NCBI RefSeq assembly: GCF_009857475.1
Contig: NZ_WWCJ01000029.1
Location: forward strand, 1-59,103
Length of the DNA stretch: 59,103 nucleotides
Reading direction: 5' to 3'
Origin: Pseudoduganella guangdongensis
GTDB taxonomy: Bacteria; Pseudomonadota; Gammaproteobacteria; Burkholderiales; Burkholderiaceae_D
Shown: piece after piece, positions 7,151 to 16,366 of the stretch
How positions within the stretch are numbered: the first letter of the stretch is position 1
Layout: the number at the start of each line of letters is the position of its first letter
The notes under the pieces: model-generated
What the model was told of the DNA's origin: nothing
Seen by the model: the letters and a program-made list of their open reading frames with translations, nothing else
Database searches by the model: none
Made by a program: the position numbers and the translations under genes

Positions 7151-7179
7151 TTAATTATTGTTGGTGCGCCGATTATAAT
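7151..7179 (+). promoter_or_regulatory. sigma-70 promoter for the PAP2-like gene
   Basis: A perfect -10 TATAAT is at 7174-7179, with TTAATT at 7151-7156 as a weak -35 (17-base spacer). It is followed by AGGA and ATG 7208. This placement argues against the upstream ATGs at 7130 and 7178. Confidence 0.6.
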
Positions 7180-7207
7180 GGGGGATTGCCCCTTTAGGAC
7201 GCCATAC

Positions 7208-7627
7208 ATGGATCTTGCTTACTTGCTGACGCCGCTGCTGACCTGGATTACGGTCGGCCCGATCAAATTCCTGATCAACAGTATCAAAGCCCGCCAATGG
7301 GCCTTCAATCTGGTCGGCAATGGCGGCTTCCCGTCCAACCACAGCGCGGTGGTGTCCAGCATGGCCACCCTGATCGCCCTGCGCGAGGGCATGGGCCACC
7401 CGGCTTTTGGTGTCGCCGTGACGCTGTGCTTCATCGTCGTCATCGACGCCAACAGCCTGCGCCAGCACGTCGGCCGCCAGGCTGCCGCCATCAACCGCCT
7501 GGCCAAGGATGCCACGGACCACAAATGGCTGCGCGAACGGATGGGCCATACCGTGGTTGAAATCACCGGCGGCCTGGCCACCGGCATCGCCATCGGCCAC
7601 CTGGTTTTCGCCCTGTTCCCGCGTTAA
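7208..7627 (+). CDS. divergent PAP2-family membrane protein (YuiD/DUF212-like)
   Basis: I choose ATG 7208 (139 residues, MDLAYLLTPLLTWITVGPIKF) because a promoter and ribosome site lie just upstream and related proteins start with such a hydrophobic helix. The signature GNGGFPSNHSAVVSSMATLIAL and the later VIDANSLRQHVGRQAAAIN match the YuiD group of divergent acid phosphatase/vanadium peroxidase (PAP2) proteins. The PSNHS element resembles the PAP2 PSxH box, but the full phosphatase triad is not complete, so activity is unproven. Four membrane helices are likely. It is divergent from the DUF475 gene and followed by a hairpin. Confidence 0.85.
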   Translation: MDLAYLLTPLLTWITVGPIKFLINSIKARQWAFNLVGNGGFPSNHSAVVSSMATLIALREGMGHPAFGVAVTLCFIVVIDANSLRQHVGRQAAAINRLAKDATDHKWLRERMGHTVVEITGGLATGIAIGHLVFALFPR

Positions 7628-7636
7628 ATTCCCCCG

Positions 7637-7666
7637 AGGATTGCTACATGAATGTAGCAATCCTTT
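7637..7666 (+). terminator. intrinsic terminator after PAP2-like gene
   Basis: A 12-13-bp perfect stem (AGGATTGCTACAT and its complement) closes a tiny loop and is followed by TTT. It starts 10 bases after the stop codon. Confidence 0.65.
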
Positions 7667-7749
7667 CCTCCCGTCTACTCCCCAAATTTGCGGTTCATCC
7701 GCAAATCCTGCAGTCCAGCCCCCGAAACCGGCGTTCTGGCTCCTGTTAA

Positions 7750-7778
7750 TTGACACTCTCCCTCTGTAAAAGGATACT
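7750..7778 (+). promoter_or_regulatory. sigma-70 promoter of RND efflux operon
   Basis: TTGACA at 7750-7755 is a perfect -35. GATACT at 7773-7778 is a good -10, with a 17-base spacer. It lies 67 bases before the adaptor gene. Confidence 0.65.
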
Positions 7779-7844
7779 TTTGCACGCTGCGGAAGTATGC
7801 ATTCGAATATATAAATAAGCTGTCCACCAAACCTGGAGATTCTC

Positions 7845-9029
7845 ATGTTGCGTAAAACCCTATTAGCTCTCGCTGTTGCATCTGCGCTGGTCGCTTGCGG
7901 TAATTCCGGCAAAGGCCCGGAAGCCGGCAAGGCCAGCGCGTCCGCCACGGCTGACGCCAAAGGCAAGGGCGATGAAAAGAAACTGGCCACGCTGCAGGTT
8001 TCGTCCGAGGATCTGGTGAAGGTGGAGAGCAACGCCCTGGCGTCGGGCCCGGTGATCACCGGCTCCATCCAGCCTGAGCGCAAAGCCGACATGCGCGCCG
8101 AAGTCGGCGCCGTGGTCATGCAAGTACTTAAAGAAAATGGCGAAGCTGTCAAGAAAGGCGACCTGCTGGTACGCCTGGACGACACCGCGCTGCGCGACAA
8201 CCTGGCTTCGGCACAGGAAGCGGTGCGCGCCTCGAGCCAGTCGATGGAACAAGCCGAACGCGTGCTGGCCCGCCAGAAAACCCTGAAGGCGTCCGGCATG
8301 GTTTCCTCGCAGGTGCTGGAAGATGCGGAAGTGCGCCGCAATAACGCGCAGTCCGACCTGTCGGCGGCCAAGGCACGCCTGGTCACCGCCAACCAGCAGA
8401 TGACCCGTACCCTGGTGCGCGCGCCGTTCGACGGCATCGTCTCCGAGCGTAAAGTGTCGGCTGGCGATACCGCGCAAATCGGCAAGGAACTGGTGAAGGT
8501 GGTTGATCCTAACTCGATGCGTTTTGAAGGCCGCATCTCCGCCGACTCGGTGGGCGTGGTCAAGGCAGGGCAGGGCGTGGTGTTCTCGATCAACGGCTAC
8601 CCGGGCCAGAACTTCCTGGGCAAGGTCAAGCGCGTCGATCCGGCTGCCAATCCTGTGACCCGCCAGGTGGAAGTGCTGGTTGATTTCGCCGACAAGAACC
8701 TGCCACGCGTGGCGGGCCTGTTCGCCGAAGGCCGCATCGAGGCGGAATCCACCTCGGCGCTGATGGTGCCTGAATCGGCGCTGGTCAAGCAGGGCGACTC
8801 CACCTATGTGTGGAAGATCAAGGACAAGGCGCTGGCCAAGACCCCGCTGCAAATGGGCGCACGCGACGCGCGCAGCGGCAACTGGCAGGTGCAGACCGGC
8901 CTGGCCACGGGCGATATCGTAATGCGCACCCCGGCCTCCGGCTTCCGCGATGGCCAGAAGGTCGAAATGCAAGCGCCGAAGGCGGTTGCCTCGGCCACCC
9001 TGCCAGCCGGCGCCAGCAAAGGCAACTAA
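7845..9029 (+). CDS. RND efflux periplasmic adaptor (MFP), lipoprotein
   Basis: The 394-residue protein has a lipoprotein signal with the lipobox LVAC (Cys18), a charged linker, then the adaptor order: half-lipoyl (MRAEVGAVVMQVLKENGEAVKKGDLLVRLD, about 84-113), alpha-helical hairpin (about 120-185), second half-lipoyl (LVRAPFDGIVSERKVSAGD, about 188-206), beta-barrel and membrane-proximal domains. It would link the inner-membrane pump to an outer-membrane channel. It is 13 bases upstream of the first permease, so the genes are one operon. No TolC-like channel gene lies in the window; the pump must borrow one. Confidence 0.93.
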   Translation: MLRKTLLALAVASALVACGNSGKGPEAGKASASATADAKGKGDEKKLATLQVSSEDLVKVESNALASGPVITGSIQPERKADMRAEVGAVVMQVLKENGEAVKKGDLLVRLDDTALRDNLASAQEAVRASSQSMEQAERVLARQKTLKASGMVSSQVLEDAEVRRNNAQSDLSAAKARLVTANQQMTRTLVRAPFDGIVSERKVSAGDTAQIGKELVKVVDPNSMRFEGRISADSVGVVKAGQGVVFSINGYPGQNFLGKVKRVDPAANPVTRQVEVLVDFADKNLPRVAGLFAEGRIEAESTSALMVPESALVKQGDSTYVWKIKDKALAKTPLQMGARDARSGNWQVQTGLATGDIVMRTPASGFRDGQKVEMQAPKAVASATLPAGASKGN

Positions 9030-9042
9030 AGGAATCTAAACC

Positions 9043-12000
9043 ATGTTCCTGTCTAACTTCAGTATCAAGCGCCCAGTCGCCATGATCGTGTTGATCGTGG
9101 CGATGATGGCCATGGGCCTGCTGGCCCTGTCCAAGCTGCGCGTCAACCAGAACCCGGACGTTGAGATTCCGCTGCTGATCGTCAGCATTCCTTATCCTGG
9201 CGCGTCGCCGGAGACGGTCGAGCGCGAAGTCATCAACCGCCTGGAAAAATCGCTGCAGTCGATTGCCGGCGTGACCGACACCTACTCGACCTCGCGCGAG
9301 GGCAGCGCCACCATCGAGATGCGCTTCAACTTCGATAAGAACCTGATCGAAGCGTCCGATGAAGTGCGCAACGCCATCGCCTCGGTGCGCTACAAGCTGC
9401 CGACCGAGATGCGCGAGCCGATGATCCAGCGCATCGACACCTCGGCCGACCCGATCATGCAAATGTCGCTGTCGTCCAAGACGCAGTCGCACGCCGTGCT
9501 GTCGCGCATTGCCGAGGACAAGCTGGCCGACCGCTACCGCGCGCTGGACGGCGTGGCGATCGTCAACGTCAACGGCGCGCTGCGGCGCGAGCTGTCGGTG
9601 CTGCTGCGCGCCGAGAAGCTGCGCGAATTTAACGTCTCCGTGGCCGAAGTGGCCAACGCCCTGCGCATGCAGAACACCAACGCCCCGGTGGGCAAGGTGC
9701 GCGGCGACCTGGAAGAGAAGGCGATCCGCCTGGTGGGCCGCATCGAGCGTCCGGAAGAATTCAAGGACGTGGTGGTCAAGCGTAACGGCGACCAGTTGAT
9801 CCGCCTGGGCCAGGTGGCGACCATTGAGGACGGTTTTGCCGACATCAACAACGTCAGCCTGCGTTCCGGCAAACCGAACGTCGGCCTGGCCGTGATCCGT
9901 GCCCGCGACGCCTCCACCGTGTCGGTGGCCAAGGCGGTGCGCAAGCTGACCGATGAAATCAACGAGGAGTTCAAGGCCGAAGGCCTGGGCAATTCGCTGG
10001 AAATCACCCGCGACGGCGGCGAGGACGCGCAAAGCTCCCTGAACAACGTGATCGAGGCGCTGGTGTTCGGCGCGGTGCTGACCATCTTCGTGGTGTACGC
10101 CTTCCTGAACTCCTGGCGCTCGACCCTGATCACCGCCATGTCGCTGCCGACCTCCGTGATCGCGGCCTTCATCGCGGTCTGGCTGTGCGGCTTCACGCTG
10201 AACTTCATGACCCTGCTCGGCCTGTCGCTGGCGATCGGCGTGCTGATCGACGATGCGATCGTGGTGCGTGAAAACATCGTGCGCCATATGGAGAAAGGCT
10301 CCGACCGCCGCAAGGCGGCGCTGGAAGGCACCGCTGAAATCGGCCTGGCCGTGGCGGCGACCACCTTCTCCATCATGGCCGTGTTCATCCCGGTCGCCTT
10401 CATGGGCGGCATGCCGGGCGAGTGGTTCCGTCCGTTCGCGCTGACCGTGACCTGCTCGGTGGCGGTATCGCTGTTCATCTCCTTCACCCTGGACCCGATG
10501 ATGTCGGCCTACTGGGGCGACCCGGTGGACCACCACACCCGCCCGAAAAAGGGCATCGGCAAGGTGCTGGACAAATTCAACCACTGGTTCGACCACCAGG
10601 CTGACCGCTACGGCAAAGTGATCGCCTGGGCGCTGCACCACCGCCGCTGGATGGCCGTGATTGCGGTGGCATCCTTCGTTGGCGCGCTGGCCCTGCAGGC
10701 CACCGTGGGCGGCACCAGCTTCCTGCCGAAATCGGACTTCGGTTCGATCGCGATCGAGGTGCGTACCCCGTCCTCGTCCAGCCTGGAATACACCAAGACC
10801 AAGATGGACAAGGCGGCGCAGATCGCCCACACCATCAAGGAAGTCAAAGCCACCTCCACCTACGTCAACCTGTCGGGCGGCCGTATCTGGGTCGATATCG
10901 GCAAGCGTACCAAGCGTGAGCGCGACGCCAGCGAAATCGCGGTCGAACTGCGCCAGAAGCTGGCCGGCCTGGTGGGCGGCGAGTTCGTGGTGCTGGACGA
11001 TATCAACAACGGCGCCCGCAAGCCGGTGCAGATCGACTTCGTCGGCCCGGATTCGCGCAAGCTGATGGAAATCACCGGCCAGTTCATGGAGAAGCTGCGC
11101 CAGGTCAAGGGCGCGGTGGACGTCGGCCTGTCCGAGCAGGACCCGAAAGACGAGCTGCAGATTGAGCTGAACCGCGGCCTGGCCAACTCGATGGGCATTT
11201 CCGCCGGTGATGCGGCGCAGTCGCTGCGCGTGGCTTTCGCCGGTATCGAAGTGGGCGACTGGGTCGACCCGACCGGCGAAACCCGCGACGTGGCCGTGCG
11301 CCTGCATCCGGACGACCGCGTCAGCCCGGAAAACATCGAGCGCCTGCCGATCTCGGTCTCCGGCACCAACCAGATGGTACCGCTGGACCAGATCGCCACC
11401 ATCACCATGGGCAAGGGCCCAGCCACCATCCGCCACAAGAACGGCAAGCGCATGGTGTCCGTGGCCGCCAACGTGGAAGGTCGTTCGACCGGTGAAGTGA
11501 TTGCCGAGGCCAAGAAACTGGCAGCGGAAATGGACTACCCGCCAGGCTTCGGCATGGACGTGGGTGGCTCCGGCAAAGACCAGGGCGAAGTGTTTGGCGC
11601 CATGGGCATTGCCCTGGTGTCCGGTATTGGCCTGATGTACCTGGTGCTGGTGATGCAGTTCGGTTCCTTCACGGCGCCGGGCGCGGTCATGCTGTCGCTG
11701 CCGCTGTCCCTGATCGGCGTGGTGGTCGGCCTGCTGCTGACCGGCGGCACGCTGAACCTGATGTCCTTCATCGGCGTCATCATGCTGATGGGCCTTGTGG
11801 CCAAGAACGCCATCCTGCTGCTGGATGCGGCGCGCAAGCGTGAGGAAGAAGGCTATGGCCGCGAGGATGCGCTGATGTACGCCGGCCGCATGCGTCTGCG
11901 TCCGATCCTGATGACCACCTTCGCCCTGATCGCCGGCATGCTGCCGGTGGCCATTGGCATGGGCGAGGGCGGCGAGTTCTATCGCCCGATGGCGGTGGCG

Positions 12001-12252
12001 ATCATTGGCGGCACGATCACCTCCACCTTCCTGACCCTGCTGGTGGTGCCGACCTTCTACGACAGTATCGAGATCACGCGTGATCGCATGTTCGCCAAGT
12101 ACAAGTACCGCGAAGAGCGCTGGAATACCGCCGTGGCCTTCGTGCTGACCTTCGTCGAAGCCATCCTGGCGCTGACCTTTGTGCGCCTGGTGTTCCGCCT
12201 GGTGATGAAGCTGGTCAACCTGGCATTCCGTCGCCAGCCGAAGCTGGCCTGA
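9043..12252 (+). CDS. RND efflux permease (HAE1/AcrB-like), first copy
   Basis: At 1069 residues this is full length for a proton-driven RND pump. It starts MFLSNFSIKRPVAMIVLIVAMM, has two large periplasmic loops after TM1 and TM7, the TM4 motif GVLIDDAIVVRENIVRHME with the paired Asp of the proton relay, and the TM10 motif LMGLVAKNAILLLDAARKR with the relay Lys. The TM11 part GGEFYRPMAVAIIGG is also typical. It is coupled to the adaptor upstream. The substrate cannot be read from sequence. It is nearly a twin of the next gene, from which it is separated by a terminator. Confidence 0.95.
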   Translation: MFLSNFSIKRPVAMIVLIVAMMAMGLLALSKLRVNQNPDVEIPLLIVSIPYPGASPETVEREVINRLEKSLQSIAGVTDTYSTSREGSATIEMRFNFDKNLIEASDEVRNAIASVRYKLPTEMREPMIQRIDTSADPIMQMSLSSKTQSHAVLSRIAEDKLADRYRALDGVAIVNVNGALRRELSVLLRAEKLREFNVSVAEVANALRMQNTNAPVGKVRGDLEEKAIRLVGRIERPEEFKDVVVKRNGDQLIRLGQVATIEDGFADINNVSLRSGKPNVGLAVIRARDASTVSVAKAVRKLTDEINEEFKAEGLGNSLEITRDGGEDAQSSLNNVIEALVFGAVLTIFVVYAFLNSWRSTLITAMSLPTSVIAAFIAVWLCGFTLNFMTLLGLSLAIGVLIDDAIVVRENIVRHMEKGSDRRKAALEGTAEIGLAVAATTFSIMAVFIPVAFMGGMPGEWFRPFALTVTCSVAVSLFISFTLDPMMSAYWGDPVDHHTRPKKGIGKVLDKFNHWFDHQADRYGKVIAWALHHRRWMAVIAVASFVGALALQATVGGTSFLPKSDFGSIAIEVRTPSSSSLEYTKTKMDKAAQIAHTIKEVKATSTYVNLSGGRIWVDIGKRTKRERDASEIAVELRQKLAGLVGGEFVVLDDINNGARKPVQIDFVGPDSRKLMEITGQFMEKLRQVKGAVDVGLSEQDPKDELQIELNRGLANSMGISAGDAAQSLRVAFAGIEVGDWVDPTGETRDVAVRLHPDDRVSPENIERLPISVSGTNQMVPLDQIATITMGKGPATIRHKNGKRMVSVAANVEGRSTGEVIAEAKKLAAEMDYPPGFGMDVGGSGKDQGEVFGAMGIALVSGIGLMYLVLVMQFGSFTAPGAVMLSLPLSLIGVVVGLLLTGGTLNLMSFIGVIMLMGLVAKNAILLLDAARKREEEGYGREDALMYAGRMRLRPILMTTFALIAGMLPVAIGMGEGGEFYRPMAVAIIGGTITSTFLTLLVVPTFYDSIEITRDRMFAKYKYREERWNTAVAFVLTFVEAILALTFVRLVFRLVMKLVNLAFRRQPKLA

Positions 12253-12270
12253 CCCTGCGCCAGCAGAATG

Positions 12271-12300
12271 AAAGAAGGGCCCGCGGGCCCTTTTTTCTTA
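12271..12300 (+). terminator. intrinsic terminator between the two RND permeases
   Basis: The palindrome GGGCCCGCGGGCCC (12277-12290) is preceded by AAAGAA and followed by TTTTTTCTT. It starts 25 bases after the first permease stop. Confidence 0.8.
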
Positions 12301-12327
12301 CCCTTGATATTAATAAAAATACAATCA

Positions 12328-15300
12328 ATGTTCCTGTCAAACTTCAGTATCAAGCGCCCGGTGTCGATGATCGTGCTGATCATCGCCATGATGGCGGTGG
12401 GCCTGCTGGCCTTGTCCAAGCTGCGCGTCAACCGCGAACCCGATGTTGAGCTGCCGATGCTGTTCATCTCCATCCCTTATCCGGGCGCCTCGCCGGAAAC
12501 GGTGGAGCGCGAGGTGGTCAACCGCCTGGAAAAATCGCTGCAGTCGATTGCCGGCGTGGAGGACCTGTTCTCCACCTCGGGCGAAAGCGGGGCCCAGTTC
12601 GAGATCCGCTTCAACTTCGACAAGAACCTGATCGAAGCCTCGGACGAAGTGCGCAACGCCATCGCCGCGGTGCGCTACAAGCTACCGACCGAAATGCGCG
12701 AGCCGATGATCCAGCGCATCGACACCTCGGCGCAGCCGGTGATGCAGCTGGCGCTGTCGTCCAAGACGCTGTCGCATGCGGCCATCTCGCGCCTGGCGGA
12801 AGACAAGCTGGCCGACCGCTTCCGCGCCCTGGACGGGGTGGCAGTGGTCAACGTCAACGGCGCGCTGCGGCGCGAGCTGTCGGTGCTGCTGCGCGCCGAC
12901 AAGCTGCGTGAATACAATGTTTCGGTGGGCGAGGTGAGCCACGCGCTGCAGATGCAGAACACCAATGCGCCGGTGGGCAAGGTGCGCGGCGCGCTGGAGG
13001 AGAAGGGCATCCGCCTGGTGGGCCGCATCGAGCGCCCGGAGGAATTCAAGGATGTGGTGGTCAAGCGCCGTGGCAACGAGGTGATCCGCCTGGGCCAGCT
13101 GGCGCAAATTGAAGACGGCTTCGCCGAGATCCACACTATCAGCAAGCAGAACCTCAAGCCGAATGTGGCCCTGCATGTGGTGCGCGCACGCGACGCCTCC
13201 GCCGTGTCGGTGGCCAAATCGGTGCGCGCGCTGACGGCGGACATCAATAAGGAGCTGGCCGCCGACGGCACCGTGCTCGATATTACCGAGGACGACGGCA
13301 AGAACGCGCAGGAATCGCTGGACAATGTGATCGAGGCGCTGGTGTTCGGCGCCGTGCTGACCATCTTCGTGGTGTACGCCTTCCTCAATTCCTGGCGCTC
13401 GACCCTGATCACGGCGCTGGCGCTGCCCACCTCGGTGATCGCCGCCTTTATCGCGGTCTGGCTGTGCGGCTTCACGCTGAATTTCATGACCCTGCTCGGC
13501 CTGTCGCTGGCGATCGGCGTGCTGATCGACGACGCCATCGTGGTGCGCGAGAACATCGTGCGCCATATGCAGAACGGTTCCGACCGCCGCACCGCGGCGC
13601 TGGAAGGCACGGCCGAAATCGGCCTGGCGGTGGCCGCCACCACCTTCTCCATCATGGCGGTGTTCATCCCGGTCGCCTTCATGCCGGGCCTGGCCGGCGA
13701 ATGGTTCCGTCCCTTCGCCCTGACCGTGACCTGTTCGGTGGCGGTGTCGCTGTTCATCTCCTTCACGCTCGACCCGATGCTGTCGGCCTACTGGGGCGAT
13801 CCGCCGGACCACCACAGCGCGCCGAAGAAAGGCATCGGCAAGCAGCTTGATCGCTTCAACCACTGGTTCGACCAGCAGGCCGGCCGCTACGGCAAGGTGA
13901 TCGCCTGGGCGCTGCGCCACCGCCGCTGGATGGGCGCCATCGCGCTGGCCAGCTTTGCCGGCGCCATTGTGCTGCAGGCGACCCTGGGCGGCACCAGCTT
14001 CGTGCCCAAGCAGGACCGCGGCACCATCCGCGTCGACGTGCGCACGCCGTCCTCCTCCAGCCTGGCGTACACCACCACCAAGATGGACAAAGTGGCAGCG
14101 ATCGCGCACGGCATCAAGGAAGTGAAAGCGACCGAAGCTTATATCAACCTGGCCGGCGGCAATATCTGGATCAATATCGGCAAGCGCAATGAGCGCGAAC
14201 GCGACGCGGTGGCGATCGCCTCCGAGCTGCGCCAGAAGCTGGCCGGCCTGGTGGGCGGCGAGTACACCGTGGTGGACGACCTGGGCGGCGGCGGCGGCAA
14301 GCCGGTGCAGATCGACTTTGTCGGCCCGGACTCGCGCAAGCTGATGGAGATCACCAACGAATTCATGGGCAAGCTGCGCCAGGTGCCGGGCGCGGTCGAT
14401 GTCGGCCTGTCCGAGCAGGATCCGAAAGACGAGCTGCAGATCGAGCTGCACCGCGGCCTGGCCAATTCCATGGGCATCGCCGCCGGCGACGCCGCCTCCG
14501 CCTTGCGCGTGGCCTTCGCCGGCATCGAGGTCGGCGACTGGGTCGATCCGACCGGCGAGGCGCGCGACGTGGCGGTGCGCCTGCACCCGGCCGACCGCGC
14601 CGGCCTGGACAGCATCGCGCGCCTGCCGATCGGCGTCGCCGGCAGCAGCCAGATGGTGCCGCTGGAGCAGATCGCCAGCATCACTATGGGCAAAGGCCCG
14701 GCCACCATCCGCCACAAGAATGGCAAGCGCACCATTTCCGTCACGGCCAATGTGGAAGGGCGCTCGCCGGGCGAGGTCACGGCCGACGCGCGCAAGATCG
14801 CCGACAATATGGTCTATCCGGAAGGCTTCGGCCAGGACGTGGGCGGCGCCAGCCGCGAGCAGAACGAGATCTTCACCTCGATGGGCATCGGCCTGCTGTC
14901 GGGCATCGGCCTGATGTACCTGGTGCTGGTGATGCAGTTCGGCTCCTTCACTGCGCCCGGCGCGGTCATGCTGTCGCTGCCGCTGTCCCTGATCGGCGTG
15001 GTGGTCGGCCTGCTGCTCACCGGCGGCACCCTTAACCTGATGAGCCTGATCGGCGTCATCATGCTGATGGGCCTGGTGGCCAAGAACGCCATCCTGCTGC
15101 TGGACGCGGCGCGCAAGCTGGAAGAGCAGGGCGCCGGGCGGCAGGAGGCGCTGATGCAGGCCGGCCAGATGCGCCTGCGGCCGATCCTGATGACCACCTT
15201 CGCCCTGATCGCCGGCATGATGCCGGTGGCGATCGGCATGGGCAACGGCGGCGAGTTCTACCGCCCGATGGCCGTCGCCATCATCGGTGGCACCATCACC

Positions 15301-15537
15301 TCCACCTTGCTGACCCTGCTGGTGGTGCCGACCTTCTACGACAGCATCGAGCAGGCGCGCGAGGGCATGGTGGCCAAATTCCTGCAGCGCGATGCGCGCT
15401 GGGGGGCGGCCATGGCCTTCCTGCTGACCGCGGGCGAGGCGCTCGCGGCGCTGCTGATGCTGCGCATGGTGTTCCGCCTGCTGCGCGGCCTGCTGCGCCG
15501 GCTGACGGGCGGGCGCCTGCGGGCCCGCAGCGCTTAA
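12328..15537 (+). CDS. RND efflux permease (HAE1/AcrB-like), second copy
   Basis: The frame is open from 12268, but that part contains the terminator hairpin; ATG 12328 gives MFLSNFSIKRPVSMIVLI, the same start as the first permease, and 1069 residues. TM4 (GVLIDDAIVVRENIVRHMQ) and TM10 (LMGLVAKNAILLLDAARKL) relay residues are intact. By eye it is about four-fifths identical to the upstream copy over its whole length, with most differences in the periplasmic loops, for example LGGGGGKPVQ against INNGARKPVQ. No Shine-Dalgarno site is obvious before this ATG. MdtBC-type pumps use two different permeases with one adaptor; this pair could do the same. Confidence 0.93.
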   Translation: MFLSNFSIKRPVSMIVLIIAMMAVGLLALSKLRVNREPDVELPMLFISIPYPGASPETVEREVVNRLEKSLQSIAGVEDLFSTSGESGAQFEIRFNFDKNLIEASDEVRNAIAAVRYKLPTEMREPMIQRIDTSAQPVMQLALSSKTLSHAAISRLAEDKLADRFRALDGVAVVNVNGALRRELSVLLRADKLREYNVSVGEVSHALQMQNTNAPVGKVRGALEEKGIRLVGRIERPEEFKDVVVKRRGNEVIRLGQLAQIEDGFAEIHTISKQNLKPNVALHVVRARDASAVSVAKSVRALTADINKELAADGTVLDITEDDGKNAQESLDNVIEALVFGAVLTIFVVYAFLNSWRSTLITALALPTSVIAAFIAVWLCGFTLNFMTLLGLSLAIGVLIDDAIVVRENIVRHMQNGSDRRTAALEGTAEIGLAVAATTFSIMAVFIPVAFMPGLAGEWFRPFALTVTCSVAVSLFISFTLDPMLSAYWGDPPDHHSAPKKGIGKQLDRFNHWFDQQAGRYGKVIAWALRHRRWMGAIALASFAGAIVLQATLGGTSFVPKQDRGTIRVDVRTPSSSSLAYTTTKMDKVAAIAHGIKEVKATEAYINLAGGNIWINIGKRNERERDAVAIASELRQKLAGLVGGEYTVVDDLGGGGGKPVQIDFVGPDSRKLMEITNEFMGKLRQVPGAVDVGLSEQDPKDELQIELHRGLANSMGIAAGDAASALRVAFAGIEVGDWVDPTGEARDVAVRLHPADRAGLDSIARLPIGVAGSSQMVPLEQIASITMGKGPATIRHKNGKRTISVTANVEGRSPGEVTADARKIADNMVYPEGFGQDVGGASREQNEIFTSMGIGLLSGIGLMYLVLVMQFGSFTAPGAVMLSLPLSLIGVVVGLLLTGGTLNLMSLIGVIMLMGLVAKNAILLLDAARKLEEQGAGRQEALMQAGQMRLRPILMTTFALIAGMMPVAIGMGNGGEFYRPMAVAIIGGTITSTLLTLLVVPTFYDSIEQAREGMVAKFLQRDARWGAAMAFLLTAGEALAALLMLRMVFRLLRGLLRRLTGGRLRARSA

Positions 15538-15610
15538 TTGCCTTTAGTTATGTGTCGATATTCTTTACAAACAGATATTGCCGCTGAGATAAGCTATTGA
15601 TTTTTATACA

Positions 15611-15626
15611 TGGCACAACTATTGCT
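15611..15626 (+). promoter_or_regulatory. sigma-54 (RpoN) promoter of PEP-CTERM gene
   Basis: TGGCACAACTATTGCT has GG and GC separated by exactly 10 bases, the -24/-12 rule for RpoN. It lies 35 bases before ATG 15661, with a TTGGAG ribosome site in between. PEP-CTERM genes in related bacteria are known to be under the PrsK/PrsR-RpoN system. Confidence 0.75.
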
Positions 15627-15660
15627 ATCAAGGTGAAACTAACTCACTTGGAGCTGCAAC

Positions 15661-16314
15661 ATGAAAAAGACCTTGATCGCTGCCGTACTGTCCCTGGCCA
15701 CCCTCGGTGTCGCGCATGCCGGCCCGGCCTACACCGCCGTTGGCGTGCAGAACGATGTCAGCTATAACGCGGTGCTGAACGGCGGCTGGTCGGTCGTGTA
15801 CCGTGGCGATTACGGCACCGGCTTCAACCTGGGCGACGTCATCAGCGGTATTGCGGCGGGCAAGAACGTGATGTTTGCCGCCCTGCAAGACGGCTCGGCC
15901 ACCTTCAAGCTGCTGAGCTATGCGGCCAAGGAACAGGTCTTCTCTCTGACCGGCCACAACCAGACCCACGCCGCCAACGGCGCGGAATGGTATTACAACG
16001 GCTCCTCGATCGGCTTTGCCGGCCTGGGCGATCTGATTTCCCAGGATTCGGCAGACACTGGCGGCGACGGCTTCGGCGCGAACCCGGAAAACGACCGCCT
16101 GAGCTGGCACGTCAACGGCGATCCGAACTTCGTGGCCGGCGGCTGGCGCGCCGGCAATGTGACCTGGCTCAACTCGTCCACCGAGTGGGACCGCCTGATC
16201 CTGGTGCAGGATGCCGTGGCGGCGCCGGCCGACGTGCCGGAACCGGCCAGCCTGGGCTTGCTGGGCCTGGGCCTGGCCGGCCTGGCGGCAGCGCGCCGCC
16301 GCAAGGTTCGCTGA
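15661..16314 (+). CDS. PEP-CTERM sorted surface protein
   Basis: The 217-residue protein has a Sec signal peptide (residues 1-20, ending VAHA-G) and ends with VPEPASLGLLGLGLAGLAAARRRK: the PEP motif, a membrane helix and a basic cluster. That tail is the sorting signal recognised by exosortase, which removes it during transport to the surface or extracellular matrix. The mature part is rich in Gly, Asn, Asp and aromatics with no enzyme motif. No exosortase gene is in the window. An exact sigma-54 promoter upstream and a terminator downstream make it a single-gene unit. Confidence 0.93.
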   Translation: MKKTLIAAVLSLATLGVAHAGPAYTAVGVQNDVSYNAVLNGGWSVVYRGDYGTGFNLGDVISGIAAGKNVMFAALQDGSATFKLLSYAAKEQVFSLTGHNQTHAANGAEWYYNGSSIGFAGLGDLISQDSADTGGDGFGANPENDRLSWHVNGDPNFVAGGWRAGNVTWLNSSTEWDRLILVQDAVAAPADVPEPASLGLLGLGLAGLAAARRRKVR

Positions 16315-16342
16315 GCGCACACCACCGTATAACAGCGGGAAC

Positions 16343-16366
16343 AAGGGCCTTCGGGCCCTTTTTTGT
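16343..16366 (+). terminator. intrinsic terminator after PEP-CTERM gene
   Basis: AAGGGCC-TTCG-GGCCCTT followed by TTTTGTT lies 29 bases after the stop. A second weaker hairpin (TAAAAGCAC/GTGCGCTTTTA) is at 16383-16406. Confidence 0.8.

Noticed and set aside
8818..11436. An 872-codon open frame on the minus strand, and a similar 677-codon one at 12682-14715, opposite the RND permeases
   Set aside because: They are shadows of strongly coding GC-rich genes. Their translations are His/Gln/Arg/Ala/Val-rich without domains, and the plus-strand frames are full-length transporters.
12301..12328. A promoter for the second RND permease (TACAAT at 12320-12325)
   Set aside because: The sequence is only two bases from the ATG and has no -35 at proper distance (TTGATA is 10 bases upstream), so it cannot start this mRNA in the usual way.
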